In this document: positions 42,407-53,245 of the stretch, in pieces
How positions within the stretch are numbered: position 1 is the stretch's first letter
Layout: the number at the start of each line of letters is the position of its first letter
Assembly (NCBI RefSeq): GCF_000445995.2
Contig: NC_022080.4
Span: forward strand, 806,001-870,000
DNA from: Geobacillus genomosp. 3
GTDB taxonomy: Bacteria > Bacillota > Bacilli > Bacillales > Anoxybacillaceae
DNA length: 64,000 nucleotides
Direction: 5' to 3'
Position numbers and translations under genes: made by a program
The notes under the pieces: model-generated
The model's database searches: none
What the model was told of the DNA's origin: nothing
Seen by the model: the letters and a program-made list of their open reading frames with translations, nothing else

Positions 42407-43898
42407 CGATTTCACCTCCACTGCAATAATAAACAAGCTGCTCGTACGTGAGTTCAGCGGCCGGCAGGCGGGCGAGCAGCCGACCGTCGACCATAATATA
42501 GATGGTGTCGCAAACCTCGAGCAGCTCATGACATTCGCTTGAAAAGTACAGCACGGTTTTCCCTTCATCAGCGAGGGTGCGGATGATGGAAAAGACGTCT
42601 TGTTTCGCGTGAACATCGATTCCTTTCGTCGGTTCATCGAACAAAAAGACGCGTGCGTTCGTGTTCAGCCATTTGCCGATCACGACTTTTTGCTGGTTGC
42701 CGCCGCTTAAGTGGCGGACAGCCGTGGCGCTTGACGGCGGATGGATGGCGAGCGAGCGAACGAGGGTATCGGCGGCCTCCGCTTCTTGTGCCCGCTTGAT
42801 CCATTGCCAGCGCGCCAGGCGGGAAAGAAGGCGCACGGTGATGTTCGTCCGCACCGATTCGGGCAAAAACAGCCCTTGCTTGCGCCGTTCTTCGGGAATA
42901 AGGGAAAGTCCGGCTTCGATGGCTTCATAAGGTGACGAGAACACATAGCGCCGGCCATCGATTTCCCATTCGCCCGCCGTCTTTCGATGGGCGATGAGGC
43001 TTTCAGCAAGCTCCGTCTTGCCGGCGCCGACCAAGCCGGCGATGCCGACAATTTCCCCGCGATGGGCGTATAGGTCGATGGTCGTGCCGGTTTTGTCAAT
43101 CGTGATTCCGCGGGCGGCAAAGGCGATGTCGCTTCCGTACGTGCGCGCCTGGTTGGCAGAGGTTCTTCGCTTCGTCCCGGTCATATGAAGGACGATGTCT
43201 TCAAGCGACAGGCTGCCGGCCGCGCCGTGATAGACGACGCGGCCGTCGCGCAAAATCGTCAGCCGGTCAGCGATTTCTTGCACTTCTTTCAGCTTATGAG
43301 AAATATAAATAAAGCCGACGCCTTGCTGTTTCAGCTCATGAATGATGGCAAACAGCCGCTTCGTTTCTGCCTCGCTCAGCGCGGCGGTCGGTTCGTCCAA
43401 AATGATGTAGCGCGCGTTTGACGACAACACTTTTGCCAGCACGATGAGCTGTTTTTCATGGAGCGAACAGTCGCGCACGAGCTTCGTCGGCGGGATGGAA
43501 AGGCCGACGCGGCGAAGCAGAGCGGCGGCCCGCTCTTTTTCTTGGCGCAGCGAGCGGATCGGCCGGTTTTTCACATCAGCGAGCTCGTCAGCCGCCAGGT
43601 TTTCGTAAACGGGCAGGCCGGGAAACAGCGCTGTGTCCACTTCTTGCACGACAAGGCCAATGCCGGCCTGCTTGGCCTCACGCGGCGATGAAAACGCGCA
43701 TGGAGTGCCGTCGATCGTGATCGTGCCGGCGTCGGGCGGAACGGCGCCGGCCAACATGTTCATCAGCGTGCTTTTGCCGGCGCCGTTCATGCCTAAAAGG
43801 GCGTGGACTTCGCCCGGACGGACGTCGAAGTCCACGCCGTCAAGCACGCGCACGGCGCCAAACGATTTTTCCATGCCCCGCATTGACAACCCGTTCAT
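42348..43898 (-). CDS. ABC transporter ATPase, RbsA family, probable methylthioribose importer
   Basis: 516 residues with two ABC domains. Domain 1: Walker A GMNGAGKST (about 38-46), ILDEPTAALSE. Domain 2: degenerate Walker A GLVGAGKTEL, signature LSGGNQQKVVIGKWL, LFDEPTKGIDV. This is the double-ABC arrangement of CUT2 sugar importers. ATG 43898 overlaps the stop of the binding-protein gene (ATGA) and follows AGGTG; the Met at 43934 lies within the preceding gene. Confidence 0.88.
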   Translation of the reverse strand: MNGLSMRGMEKSFGAVRVLDGVDFDVRPGEVHALLGMNGAGKSTLMNMLAGAVPPDAGTITIDGTPCAFSSPREAKQAGIGLVVQEVDTALFPGLPVYENLAADELADVKNRPIRSLRQEKERAAALLRRVGLSIPPTKLVRDCSLHEKQLIVLAKVLSSNARYIILDEPTAALSEAETKRLFAIIHELKQQGVGFIYISHKLKEVQEIADRLTILRDGRVVYHGAAGSLSLEDIVLHMTGTKRRTSANQARTYGSDIAFAARGITIDKTGTTIDLYAHRGEIVGIAGLVGAGKTELAESLIAHRKTAGEWEIDGRRYVFSSPYEAIEAGLSLIPEERRKQGLFLPESVRTNITVRLLSRLARWQWIKRAQEAEAADTLVRSLAIHPPSSATAVRHLSGGNQQKVVIGKWLNTNARVFLFDEPTKGIDVHAKQDVFSIIRTLADEGKTVLYFSSECHELLEVCDTIYIMVDGRLLARLPAAELTYEQLVYYCSGGEIDESAGRFRDAVEKNGAVYS

Positions 43899-45058
43899 TT
43901 TTTGTTCACCTGAGCTTCCAGCGTTTTCATCCACGGCGAGATGGCGACGTTCGATTGCCCCCAGCCCGGGATGTATTGCGAGAGATCGCTCATCGATACT
44001 TGTTTGTCCGGCAGGTCAGACCGTTTCACTAAATGCGGCTCGAGCGAGTAAATGTTCGGCGTTTTTTCACCAGCAATTTTTTGATAGGCGAAGCGAACTT
44101 GAACGCGGCCGACTTCCGCCGGATCCGTCGCCGTTGTCGCCACCCACGGGCTGTTTGGTTTTTGAATCATTTGCAAGTCCTCATCACTTAAATCGATGCC
44201 GTACACTTTAATTTCCGTGCGTCCGGCTTGTTCGATGGCGCGCACCGCCCCTTTGGCGAACTCGTCCCATGTCGCGAAGACGGCATCGATGTCGCCTTTA
44301 TTCGGGTATTTTTTCAAAATCGCCTCCATTTGTGTTTGTGTATCCAATGCTGTATTCGAGCTCGCTGTGCCGAATTTAGCGATTTCTTGAATGTCCGGGT
44401 AGCGCTTTTGAAATGCTTCGTAAATGACGTGGCGGCGTTCCATCGGGGTGAAGCCGCCGACCCAAATCGTCACGATGCGGCCTTCGCCGTTTAGATCTTC
44501 GGCGAGCGTCTTTAACGTTTTCCAAGCGAGGCTATAGTCGTCTTGGTCGATGACGGTGACGCCGGGAATGTTCAAATCGTTGTCAAACGCCACAACCGGA
44601 ATGCCTTTGGCGACGGCTTTTTTCACCGGCCCTTCGAGCGCATCGGCGCGGCCGTGGTCAAGCAAAATGGCATCGACGTTTTGCGTAATGGCCGTTTCAA
44701 CATATGATGCCATCTTCGTCAAATCGTTGTCGGCGTTATACACTTGCACTTCGCCGCCGAACTTTTGCACTTGTTCTTTCACGCCGGCGATGTATTGCGA
44801 GGAGAATGTGCCGATCGACATTTGCATGATGGCGGCGATTTTCACCGGTTTTTTCAGTTGTTCCGGAATGGCCGCCTGCCCGCTGCTTGCGGCGGTGGAG
44901 CTGTTTGCCGATGAGGCGGCGCCTTGCTGGCCCGTTTGTTTCGTTTCGTTGGCCGGCTTGGCGCTCATGGCATCTTGCTCATTTGTGCAGCCGGCTAAGA
45001 TGGAGAACACGGCAAAGAAAAGAAGAAAAAGGAACGATAAGGCCTTAAATTGTTTCAT
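43895..45058 (-). CDS. Sugar-binding lipoprotein of the probable methylthioribose importer
   Basis: 387 residues from ATG 45058 with GGAGGAGC upstream. Lipobox ILAGC (Cys near 24), then a Ser/Ala/Gln linker and a periplasmic-binding-protein type 1 fold ([72 protein letters not shown]) like RbsB. The start overlaps the end of mtnA by 14 bases, which links the transporter to methionine salvage. Confidence 0.88.
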   Translation of the reverse strand: MKQFKALSFLFLLFFAVFSILAGCTNEQDAMSAKPANETKQTGQQGAASSANSSTAASSGQAAIPEQLKKPVKIAAIMQMSIGTFSSQYIAGVKEQVQKFGGEVQVYNADNDLTKMASYVETAITQNVDAILLDHGRADALEGPVKKAVAKGIPVVAFDNDLNIPGVTVIDQDDYSLAWKTLKTLAEDLNGEGRIVTIWVGGFTPMERRHVIYEAFQKRYPDIQEIAKFGTASSNTALDTQTQMEAILKKYPNKGDIDAVFATWDEFAKGAVRAIEQAGRTEIKVYGIDLSDEDLQMIQKPNSPWVATTATDPAEVGRVQVRFAYQKIAGEKTPNIYSLEPHLVKRSDLPDKQVSMSDLSQYIPGWGQSNVAISPWMKTLEAQVNKK

Positions 45059-46112
45059 GGTGCTCCTCCTTTGTGAATAACGATGGCAGCGCCGTTTCGT
45101 AATGGCCGCGGACGATGCCTTTTTCGGTAATGATGGCGGTAATGAGCTCGTTTGGCGTAACATCAAACGCCGGATTGTACACGTTGACGCCTTCCGGGGC
45201 GATGCGCACGCCGGCGAGATGCGTCACTTCATCCGGATGGCGCTCTTCAATCGGGATATCCGCCCCTGTTTTTGTCTTGATGTCGATCGTTGACAGCGGG
45301 GCAGCAACGTAAAACGGAATGCCGAACGATTGGGCGAGCAAAGCGAGGCCAAACGTGCCGATTTTGTTCGCTGTATCGCCGTTTCGCGCGATCCGGTCGG
45401 CGCCGACGATGATGGCGTTGATGTGTTTCGCCTTGATCGTTTGCGCCGCCATGTTGTCGGTAATGAGCGTCACATCGACGCCCGCCTGCATGAGCTCCCA
45501 TGTGGTCAGGCGCGCTCCCTGCAACACCGGCCGCGTTTCTAGGGCGTAGACGGACAGCTCGATTCCTTTTTCTTTTGCCAAATAAAACGGGGCGAGCGCC
45601 GTTCCGTAGCGGGCGGTGGCGATCGAACCGGCGTTGCAAATCGTCATCACCCGGTCGCCCGGACGGAAAAGGGACAAGGCGTATTCGCCGATGCGGTGGC
45701 ACACATCCTCATCTTCGATTTGGATGCGGATCGCTTCGTGAATGAGCATTGTTTTCGCTTCGTTGACGGAAGCGGCGCTTTTCGCGGCGGCGACGAGCCG
45801 GTCGAGCGCCCAAAACAAGTTGACGGCCGTCGGGCGGGCGCTCGCTAAGTAGTCGCGGTCTTGTTGCAAGCGGCGCTGAAATTCGTCCACTGATTCGGTT
45901 TCATAGCGCGAGGCGGCGAGCGCCAAGCCGTAGGCAGCCGTGATGCCGATCGCCGGCGCCCCGCGCACTTTCAACGTCGCGATCGCCTCATGGACGTCTT
46001 CGAGCGTATGCAAGTCCATGTATTCGGTGATCGATGGCAGTTTTTGTTGGTTTAAAATCGTGACATGCGTCTCATGCCATTCGACAGAGCGCGGGATGAC
46101 AAATGAGTTCAT
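45045..46112 (-). CDS. mtnA: Methylthioribose-1-phosphate isomerase MtnA
   Basis: 355 residues; isomerises 5-methylthioribose-1-phosphate to the ribulose form. [19 protein letters not shown], catalytic Cys in [18 protein letters not shown] and catalytic Asp in [20 protein letters not shown] are intact. ATG 46112 has GAAAGGAAG upstream; the frame open to 46247 lacks a ribosome site. It follows mtnK by 70 bases. Confidence 0.95.
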   Translation of the reverse strand: MNSFVIPRSVEWHETHVTILNQQKLPSITEYMDLHTLEDVHEAIATLKVRGAPAIGITAAYGLALAASRYETESVDEFQRRLQQDRDYLASARPTAVNLFWALDRLVAAAKSAASVNEAKTMLIHEAIRIQIEDEDVCHRIGEYALSLFRPGDRVMTICNAGSIATARYGTALAPFYLAKEKGIELSVYALETRPVLQGARLTTWELMQAGVDVTLITDNMAAQTIKAKHINAIIVGADRIARNGDTANKIGTFGLALLAQSFGIPFYVAAPLSTIDIKTKTGADIPIEERHPDEVTHLAGVRIAPEGVNVYNPAFDVTPNELITAIITEKGIVRGHYETALPSLFTKEEHHETI

Positions 46113-46182
46113 CGTCGTCTTCCTTTCTCGGTTGGTCGATTGGCCCGGGCTGGCGTTGGACGGCCGGCCCGGGCAGAGGGTG

Positions 46183-47388
<1,206 letters not shown>

Positions 47389-47403
47389 TTAGGTTTTGGC
47401 AAA

Positions 47404-47437
47404 TGAAAAAGCCTCTTTCGCATACGGAAAGAGGCTT
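47404..47437 (-). terminator. Terminator of the mtnK SAM riboswitch
   Basis: The perfect stem GAAAGAGGCTT/AAGCCTCTTTC (47427-47437 with 47409-47419) is followed on the minus strand by TTTTTC. It acts as the regulated stop before mtnK. Confidence 0.92.
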
Positions 47438-47456
47438 GAAGATGCATCGTCTTCGC

Positions 47457-47627
47457 GCCTCTTATCTTTCAGAAAGACATCGGTCTTTCTGTTGGACTTA
47501 GCACCGTGCCCTGCGGAAGCGGGTCGCTTCCGGCGCCGCCCTTGGCGTGCGCCCTATCTCACGATAGCATTACGGTCGGTTGCTGGGCTTCATTGGGCCA
47601 ATTCCCTCAGCCAACTCTTGATAAGAG
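47457..47627 (-). promoter_or_regulatory. SAM-I (S-box) riboswitch of mtnK operon with enlarged P3
   Basis: On the minus strand the S-box core is plain: CTTATCAAGAG, GGCTGAGGGA, GGCCCAATGAAGCC, GCAACC, GGTGCTAA and closing GATAAGAG. It represses mtnK-mtnA and the transporter when SAM is plentiful. Between GCAACC and GGTGCTAA about 70 bases occur instead of the usual 20, with stem-loops CTATC-GTGA-GATAG and GGAAGCG-ACC-CGCTTCC. Confidence 0.95.
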
Positions 47628-47694
47628 TACCGATCTGGCTATTGAGTTTTTGCAATTTTCACGATGTTAACAATCGTTTGGTTGCTTGATTCGA

Positions 47695-47724
47695 ATGATA
47701 CAGGTTGGGCAGGCGGATTGTCAA
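47695..47724 (-). promoter_or_regulatory. SigA promoter of the mtnK operon
   Basis: On the minus strand TTGACA (47719-47724), 18 bases, TATCAT (47695-47700). The -35 box overlaps the mtnU stop codon. Confidence 0.75.
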
Positions 47725-48536
47725 TACGTTTTAAAAATTTTTTTTGCCGCCTCGTCGTAATCGCGCGGCCGGCGGTCGGCAAACACCGGGATGCGCGCAC
47801 GGACCTCTTTAACGAGCGCCGGGTCGATGTCCGCTAGAAGAACGCCCGGCTTTTCATCGGCCTCGGCGATGATTTCGCCCCACGGGTCGATGACGAGCGA
47901 ATGGCCGGCAAAGACGTTGTTCGGGTCGCTTCCGGCCCGATTGCAGGCGACGACATAGCATTGATTTTCAATCGCCCGCGCCATCAGCAACGTCCGCCAA
48001 TGGTGAAGGCGGGGAAGCGGCCATTCGGCGACGACAAACAGCACTTCCGCTCCGGCTAAGGCGTGAGTGCGAATCCACTCCGGAAAGCGGATGTCATAGC
48101 AAATGACTCCGGCGCACGACAGCCCGCTAAGTGAAAATAAGCCTGGCTCGTTTCCCGGCTGCAAATACAAATGCTCATCCATCAGTTGGAACAGATGAAG
48201 TTTGCTATATTCACTGACGATTTGGCCGCTTCGGTCGGCGACAATCATCGTGTTCGTCACACCGGCAGCGGTTTTTTTGGCGACTGAGCCGGCGACGAAA
48301 TGGACGCCATATGTTTGCGCCAGGCGGGAGGCGAACGCTTTCGCCCGCACGGCATCGTCATCGGCAATTTCGTCCAAGCGCGTCAAGTCATAGCCGGTCG
48401 TCCATAGTTCCGGAAGCACGACGATGTTGGCTCCTTCGTTGGCGACGGATTGCACGGCTGTTTCGGCTTGCTGTTCGTTCGTTTGCGGATCGCCAAACGC
48501 GATATCGAGTTGGAGGCAAGCGATGCGGATGGTCAT
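47721..48536 (-). CDS. mtnU: Omega-amidase of methionine salvage, MtnU
   Basis: 271 residues of the nitrilase superfamily with the catalytic triad Glu43 (VVLPELW), Lys112 (EYSKLHLF) and Cys146 (GVICYDIRFPEW). It hydrolyses alpha-ketoglutaramate (or the ketomethylthiobutyramate analogue) left by glutamine-dependent transamination in MtnE. It stands between the mtnKA operon and divergent mtnE, as in other Bacillaceae. No terminator is seen before the mtnK promoter. Confidence 0.9.
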   Translation of the reverse strand: MTIRIACLQLDIAFGDPQTNEQQAETAVQSVANEGANIVVLPELWTTGYDLTRLDEIADDDAVRAKAFASRLAQTYGVHFVAGSVAKKTAAGVTNTMIVADRSGQIVSEYSKLHLFQLMDEHLYLQPGNEPGLFSLSGLSCAGVICYDIRFPEWIRTHALAGAEVLFVVAEWPLPRLHHWRTLLMARAIENQCYVVACNRAGSDPNNVFAGHSLVIDPWGEIIAEADEKPGVLLADIDPALVKEVRARIPVFADRRPRDYDEAAKKIFKTY

Positions 48537-48565
48537 TGTTTTTCACCCCAATGAAAAAAATTTGC

Positions 48566-48594
48566 TTTACATTTTGCTTTTTACGATATATGAT
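48566..48594 (+). promoter_or_regulatory. SigA promoter of mtnE
   Basis: TTTACA 48566-48571, 17 bases, TATGAT 48589-48594. No S-box is seen in this short leader. Confidence 0.75.
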
Positions 48595-48652
48595 TTTGCA
48601 CTAGAATTTCAAGAATTTTTGAGAAGGAAGAATTTTTGAGAAGGTGTGGGCG

Positions 48653-49828
48653 ATGACGATCGAATTTCCATTTTCCGAACTGCTTGAACAGCTGCCGAAG
48701 CAGTTTTTTGCTTCGCTTGTCGCCAAAGTGGGAGAGAAAATCAAGGCCGGGCATGATGTCATTAATTTAGGGCAAGGCAATCCGGACCAGCCGACGCCGA
48801 AGCATATCGTTGAGGCGATGCAACGGGCGGCGGCCAATCCGAAGTACCATAAATATTCGCCGTTTCAAGGCTACTCCTTTTTGAAAGAAGCTGTTGCCGC
48901 CTTTTATGCGCGCGAATACGGAGTTGAGGTTGACCCGACCCGCGAAGTCGCCATTTTGTTTGGCGGCAAGGCCGGGCTTGTCGAGCTGCCGCTTTGCCTC
49001 GTCAACCCGGGCGATGCGGTGCTCGTCCCGGATCCAGGCTATCCGGATTACTGGTCGGGAATCGCGCTCGCCCGCGCGCGGATGGAAATGATGCCGCTTG
49101 TCGCCGAGCAGCAATTTTTGCCCGATTACAGCGCCATTCCGGCGGCGGTCGCCGACCAGGCGAAACTGATGTTTTTAAACTATCCGAACAACCCGACCGG
49201 TGCGACGGCGACGAACGAGTTTTTCGCCGAGACGGTGGCGTTCGCCGCCAAGCACGGCATTGCCGTCGTGCACGACTTTGCCTATGGGGCGATCGGTTTT
49301 GACGGCAAAAAGCCGGTCAGCTTCCTCGAAGTTGACGGGGCGAAAGACGTCGGGGTTGAAATTTACACGTTTTCGAAAACGTACAATATGGCCGGCTGGC
49401 GCGTCGCGTTTGCCGTCGGCAACGAGCGGATCATTCGGGCGCTTGAGCTGCTGCAAGACCATTTGTACGTCAGCCTGTTCGGCGCCGTCCAGGAAGCGGC
49501 GGCCGCAGCGCTTCTCGGCCCGCAAGATTGCGTCAACGAGCTTGTCGCCCTGTATGAAGCGCGCCGCAATACGTTCATTTCTGCCTTGCGCGGCATCGGC
49601 TGGGAAGCACCGGCGCCGTCCGGGTCGTTTTTCGCCTGGCTCCCCGTACCGAAAGGATGGCCGTCGGCCGAGTTTGCCGATGTGCTCCTTGAGCGGGCGC
49701 ATGTTGCCGTCGCTCCGGGCATCGGTTTTGGCGAGCACGGCGAAGGGTATGTGCGCGTCGGCCTGTTGACCGATGAGGCGCGGCTCTGTGAAGCAGCCGA
49801 ACGGATCGGACGCCTCGGACTGTTTTGA
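48653..49828 (+). CDS. mtnE: Aminotransferase MtnE of methionine salvage
   Basis: 391 residues, fold type I PLP enzyme. INLGQGNPDQPTP, YPNNPTGATA, and the PLP Lys in EIYTFSKTYNMAGWRVAF (about 232). It makes methionine from 4-methylthio-2-oxobutyrate using an amino donor such as glutamine. ATG 48653 follows AAGGTG; GTG 48644 is in frame but lies too close to that site. Confidence 0.9.
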   Translation: MTIEFPFSELLEQLPKQFFASLVAKVGEKIKAGHDVINLGQGNPDQPTPKHIVEAMQRAAANPKYHKYSPFQGYSFLKEAVAAFYAREYGVEVDPTREVAILFGGKAGLVELPLCLVNPGDAVLVPDPGYPDYWSGIALARARMEMMPLVAEQQFLPDYSAIPAAVADQAKLMFLNYPNNPTGATATNEFFAETVAFAAKHGIAVVHDFAYGAIGFDGKKPVSFLEVDGAKDVGVEIYTFSKTYNMAGWRVAFAVGNERIIRALELLQDHLYVSLFGAVQEAAAAALLGPQDCVNELVALYEARRNTFISALRGIGWEAPAPSGSFFAWLPVPKGWPSAEFADVLLERAHVAVAPGIGFGEHGEGYVRVGLLTDEARLCEAAERIGRLGLF

Positions 49829-49837
49829 AAAAAATGA

Positions 49838-49866
49838 TTGACAACGGCGGCAAAGGCTGTCATAAT
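49838..49866 (+). promoter_or_regulatory. SigA promoter of the mtnWXBD operon
   Basis: Perfect TTGACA 49838-49843, 17 bases, CATAAT 49861-49866. Confidence 0.85.
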
Positions 49867-49925
49867 TCAAAGTAAATTTGCCATACTCGCCAAAATCGTT
49901 TGACAAGTGTATAGTTACGCAAGCA

Positions 49926-50033
49926 TTCTTATCAAGAGCAGGCGGAGGGACGAGCCCAATGAAGCCCGGCAACCGGCTTGGTACATTCAAGCACGGTGCT
50001 AATTCTTGCAGCGGAAACGCTGAGAGATAAGAA
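49926..50033 (+). promoter_or_regulatory. SAM-I (S-box) riboswitch of mtnWXBD
   Basis: Canonical length: TTCTTATCAAGAG, GGCGGAGGGA, GCCCAATGAAGCC, GGCAACC, a short P3 loop, GGTGCTAATTC, closing GAGATAAGAA. The terminator at 50054 follows. Confidence 0.96.
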
Positions 50034-50052
50034 GAGCGCCATAAACGAATGA

Positions 50053-50079
50053 CGCCTCTTCTTATGAAGAGGCTTTTTT
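50053..50079 (+). terminator. Terminator of the mtnW SAM riboswitch
   Basis: GCCTCTTC 50054-50061 pairs with GAAGAGGC 50066-50073, loop TTAT, then six T. Confidence 0.93.
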
Positions 50080-50100
50080 CTTTGGAAAGAGGGATGAATG

Positions 50101-51342
50101 ATGAGTGCAGTGATTGCAACGTATTTGCTTCATGACGAGAAAGACATTCGTAAAAAGGCGGAAGGAATCGCGCTCGGCTTGACGGTCGGCACATGGACCG
50201 ACTTGCCGGCGTTGGAGCAGGAGCAGCTTCGCAAACATAAAGGGGAAGTCGTCGCTATGGAAGAGCTTGGCGAAAGCGAGCGGACGAACGCGTATTTCGG
50301 CAAGCGGCTGAAGCGGGCGATCGTCAAAATCGCCTATCCGACGGTCAACTTCAGCGCTGATTTGCCGGCGCTCTTGGTGACGACGTTCGGCAAGCTGTCG
50401 CTTGATGGGGAAGTGCGGCTGCTTGACCTTGAGTTTCCGGACGAGTGGAAGCGGCAATTCCCGGGGCCGCGCTTTGGCATCAGCGGCATTCGCGAAAAAG
50501 TTGGGGTGCATGACCGCCCGCTGTTGATGAGCATTTTTAAAGGCATCATTGGCCGCGATTTGGCGTATTTGACGTCCGAATTGAAAAAACAGGCGCTTGG
50601 CGGCGTCGACTTAGTGAAAGATGACGAAATTTTGTTTGACAGCGAGCAGCTGCCGTTGGAAAAGCGGATTACGGAAGGAAAGGCCGCGCTTCGGGAAGTG
50701 TATGAACAAACGGGCAAACGGACGCTGTATGCCGTCAACTTGACCGGCAAAACGTTTGAGCTGAAAGAGAAAGCGAAACGGGCCGCCGAGCTTGGCGCCG
50801 ACGTGCTGTTGTTTAACGTGTTCGCCTACGGGCTTGATGTGTTGCAAGGGCTGCGCGCGGATGAGAACATCACCGTGCCGATCATGGCTCATCCGGCGTT
50901 TAGCGGCGCCATCACGCCGTCTGAGTTTTACGGGGTCGCCCCGTCGCTGTTGCTCGGCAAGCTGTTGCGGTTCGCAGGAGCTGATTTCGTCCTGTTCCCG
51001 TCGCCGTACGGCAGCGTCGCTCTTGAGCGCGAGCAGGCGCTTGGCATCGCCCGGGCGCTCACCGATGAACAAGAGCCGTTTGCGCGGGCGTTTCCGGTGC
51101 CATCGGCCGGCATTCATCCGGGGCTCGTGCCGCTTCTTGTCCGCGATTTCGGCCTTGACAGCATCGTCAACGCCGGCGGGGGCATTCATGGCCATCCGGA
51201 CGGGGCGATCGGCGGCGGGCAGGCGTTTCGCGCTGCCATCGACGCGGCTCTTGCCGGCCGTCTGCTCCGCGAAGCGGCGACAGAAAACGAAGCGCTGCAA
51301 AAAGCAATCGACCGCTGGGGCGCTGTTGAGGTGGAAGCATGA
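50101..51342 (+). CDS. mtnW: RuBisCO-like 2,3-diketo-5-methylthiopentyl-1-phosphate enolase MtnW
   Basis: 413 residues, form IV RuBisCO fold. [19 protein letters not shown] in the N-domain, [14 protein letters not shown] with the carbamylated-Lys position, [12 protein letters not shown] and [19 protein letters not shown] in the barrel. It enolises diketomethylthiopentyl-1-phosphate and does not fix CO2. ATG 50101 is 7 bases after GAGGG; ATG 50098 is in frame. It overlaps mtnX by 4 bases. Confidence 0.94.
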   Translation: MSAVIATYLLHDEKDIRKKAEGIALGLTVGTWTDLPALEQEQLRKHKGEVVAMEELGESERTNAYFGKRLKRAIVKIAYPTVNFSADLPALLVTTFGKLSLDGEVRLLDLEFPDEWKRQFPGPRFGISGIREKVGVHDRPLLMSIFKGIIGRDLAYLTSELKKQALGGVDLVKDDEILFDSEQLPLEKRITEGKAALREVYEQTGKRTLYAVNLTGKTFELKEKAKRAAELGADVLLFNVFAYGLDVLQGLRADENITVPIMAHPAFSGAITPSEFYGVAPSLLLGKLLRFAGADFVLFPSPYGSVALEREQALGIARALTDEQEPFARAFPVPSAGIHPGLVPLLVRDFGLDSIVNAGGGIHGHPDGAIGGGQAFRAAIDAALAGRLLREAATENEALQKAIDRWGAVEVEA

Positions 51343-52001
51343 CAAGACAGCTTGTTCTCTTTTGTGATTTTGACGGCACGATTACGGAAAACGACAACAT
51401 TATCGCTATTATGAAACAGTTTGCCCCGCCGGAGTGGGAGGCGCTCAAAGACGACATTCTCGCCGAGCGCATCTCGGTTCAAGAAGGGGTCGGAAACATG
51501 TTTTCCCTCCTTCCGTCTTCGCTAAAGGGCGAGATCGTCGATTTCCTGCGGCGCACCGCCCGTTTGCGCGAAGGGTTTCGCGAATTCGCCGCTTGGACGA
51601 AAGAGCAGGGCATTCCGCTCTATGTGGTGAGCGGCGGGATCGACTTTTTTGTCTACCCGCTGCTTGACGGGATCATCGAACGAGAGCGCATTTTTTGCAA
51701 CGGCTCCGATTTCAGCGGCGAGACGATCCGCATCACATGGCCGCATGCGTGCGACGGCGAGTGCCAAAACGGCTGCGGCTGCTGCAAGCCGTCGCTTCTT
51801 CGGAAGCTGGCCCACCCGAACGGGTATCATGTCGTCATCGGCGATTCGATTACCGATTTAGCGGCGGCAAAACAAGCGGATTACGTGCTGGCGCGCGATT
51901 TTCTGCTCAAAAAATGCCAAGCGCTCGATTTGCCCCATGCGCCGTTTGCGACGTTTTTTGATGTGATGGATCATTTGCAGCAGGTGGAGGTGACGGCATG
52001 A
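51339..52001 (+). CDS. mtnX: 2-hydroxy-3-keto-5-methylthiopentenyl-1-phosphate phosphatase MtnX
   Basis: 220 residues, HAD phosphatase with nucleophile FCDFDGTIT (about 8-16), [13 protein letters not shown] and [14 protein letters not shown] Cys-rich insert [14 protein letters not shown] (about 131-144) is characteristic of the family. The product is the acireductone. It overlaps neighbours by 4 bases on both sides. Confidence 0.94.
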   Translation: MTRQLVLFCDFDGTITENDNIIAIMKQFAPPEWEALKDDILAERISVQEGVGNMFSLLPSSLKGEIVDFLRRTARLREGFREFAAWTKEQGIPLYVVSGGIDFFVYPLLDGIIERERIFCNGSDFSGETIRITWPHACDGECQNGCGCCKPSLLRKLAHPNGYHVVIGDSITDLAAAKQADYVLARDFLLKKCQALDLPHAPFATFFDVMDHLQQVEVTA

Positions 52002-52633
52002 GCATCGTCGTGCAAAAATGGAACGAGCTCGCCGAGGTGAAGGCCGAGCTTGCCGCCCGTGACTGGTTTTTCGCGACAAGCGGCAATTTATCGATCAAAG
52101 TGACAAACGATCCGCTCACCTTTCTTGTCACGGCCAGCGGCAAAGACAAACGGAAGCAGACAGACGAAGATTTTCTGCTCGTTGACGCCGCTGGCCGACC
52201 AGCGGAGCAAACACATGTAAAGCCGTCAGCGGAGACGCTGTTGCATACAAAAATTTATGGGCAGACGAACGCTGGCTGCGTGTTGCACGTCCATACGGTC
52301 GACAACAACATCATTTCCGACGTGTACGCCCAAAACGGGGAAGCGGTTTTTTCCGGCCAGGAAATCATTAAAGCGTTCGGTATTTGGGAAGAAAATGCCG
52401 AGGTGCGCATTCCGATCATTGACAATGACGCCGACATCCCGACGTTGGCCGCCGAATTTGCGAAACATGTCGACGGCGATACGGGCGCGGTATTGATCCA
52501 TAACCATGGCATTACCGTCTGGGGCCGCGATGCATTTGAAGCGAAAAAACATTTGGAAGCGTGGGAGTTTTTGTTCAGCTGGCAGGTGAAGCGGCTGCTT
52601 CTGCAACGGGCCGCCGTGCCGCTAGCTGACTAA
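51998..52633 (+). CDS. mtnB: Methylthioribulose-1-phosphate dehydratase MtnB
   Basis: 211 residues, class II aldolase/adducin fold. Zn ligands in [10 protein letters not shown] and [21 protein letters not shown] and [10 protein letters not shown] bind substrate. It removes water from methylthioribulose-1-phosphate. ATGA overlap with mtnX. Confidence 0.94.
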   Translation: MSIVVQKWNELAEVKAELAARDWFFATSGNLSIKVTNDPLTFLVTASGKDKRKQTDEDFLLVDAAGRPAEQTHVKPSAETLLHTKIYGQTNAGCVLHVHTVDNNIISDVYAQNGEAVFSGQEIIKAFGIWEENAEVRIPIIDNDADIPTLAAEFAKHVDGDTGAVLIHNHGITVWGRDAFEAKKHLEAWEFLFSWQVKRLLLQRAAVPLAD

Positions 52634-52663
52634 TTGATACACTGTTAAAGGGGGATTTTGACG

Positions 52664-53206
52664 ATGGCAGTCATCAAAGTGAAAAAAACGGGTCAAGTAA
52701 TCGAAGGTGAAGACAATGTCCGCGCCTTTTTAAACAGCCAAGGCGTCTTGTACGAGCATTGGGACATTACGAAACTGCCGGAACATTTGCGCGACAAGTA
52801 TGTGTTAAGCGATGAAGAGAAAGCGGAAATTTTGACGACATTTAAAGACGAGATCGAAGACTTGGCAGCGCGCCGCGGCTACAAAACGTGGGACATCGTC
52901 GCTTTGTCTGAGGCGACGCCAAACTTGGAAGAGCTGCTGAAAAAATTTGAACAAGTGCACGTCCATACGGAAGATGAAGTGCGCGCCATTACGGCCGGCC
53001 ACGGCATTTTCATCATCAAAGGCGACAAAGAAACCGGTTATTTTGATGTCGAGCTGGAAGCGGGCGATGTCATTTCCGTGCCGGAAGGGAATCCGCACTA
53101 CTTCACATTGATGGATGACCGGCAAGTTGTGGCTGTCCGTCTGTTTATCGATCCGTCCGGCTGGGTTGCCCATCCGTACGAAGAAAAAGAGGAAGTCAGC
53201 CACTAA
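52664..53206 (+). CDS. mtnD: Acireductone dioxygenase MtnD
   Basis: 180 residues, cupin. Metal ligands in VHVHTEDEVR (His, His, Glu, about 95-103) and a later His in GNPHYF. With Fe it yields the ketoacid precursor of methionine plus formate. ATG 52664 follows AAAGGGGG; TTG 52658 is not needed. Last gene of the operon. Confidence 0.94.
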   Translation: MAVIKVKKTGQVIEGEDNVRAFLNSQGVLYEHWDITKLPEHLRDKYVLSDEEKAEILTTFKDEIEDLAARRGYKTWDIVALSEATPNLEELLKKFEQVHVHTEDEVRAITAGHGIFIIKGDKETGYFDVELEAGDVISVPEGNPHYFTLMDDRQVVAVRLFIDPSGWVAHPYEEKEEVSH

Positions 53207-53214
53207 TGAACATA

Positions 53215-53245
53215 CCCCGTTGCCTGTGCGGCAGCGGGGTTTTTG
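53215..53245 (+). terminator. Terminator of mtnWXBD
   Basis: CCCCGTTGCC 53215-53224 pairs with GGCAGCGGGG 53230-53239 (one G-T), then six T with the stem end. Confidence 0.92.

Noticed and set aside
47396..47689. Short plus-strand frame between mtnK and mtnU
   Set aside because: The DNA is the SAM riboswitch of the opposite strand.
49175..50194. A 339-codon minus-strand frame
   Set aside because: It runs antisense through mtnE, the SAM riboswitch and the start of mtnW, all strongly supported on the plus strand.
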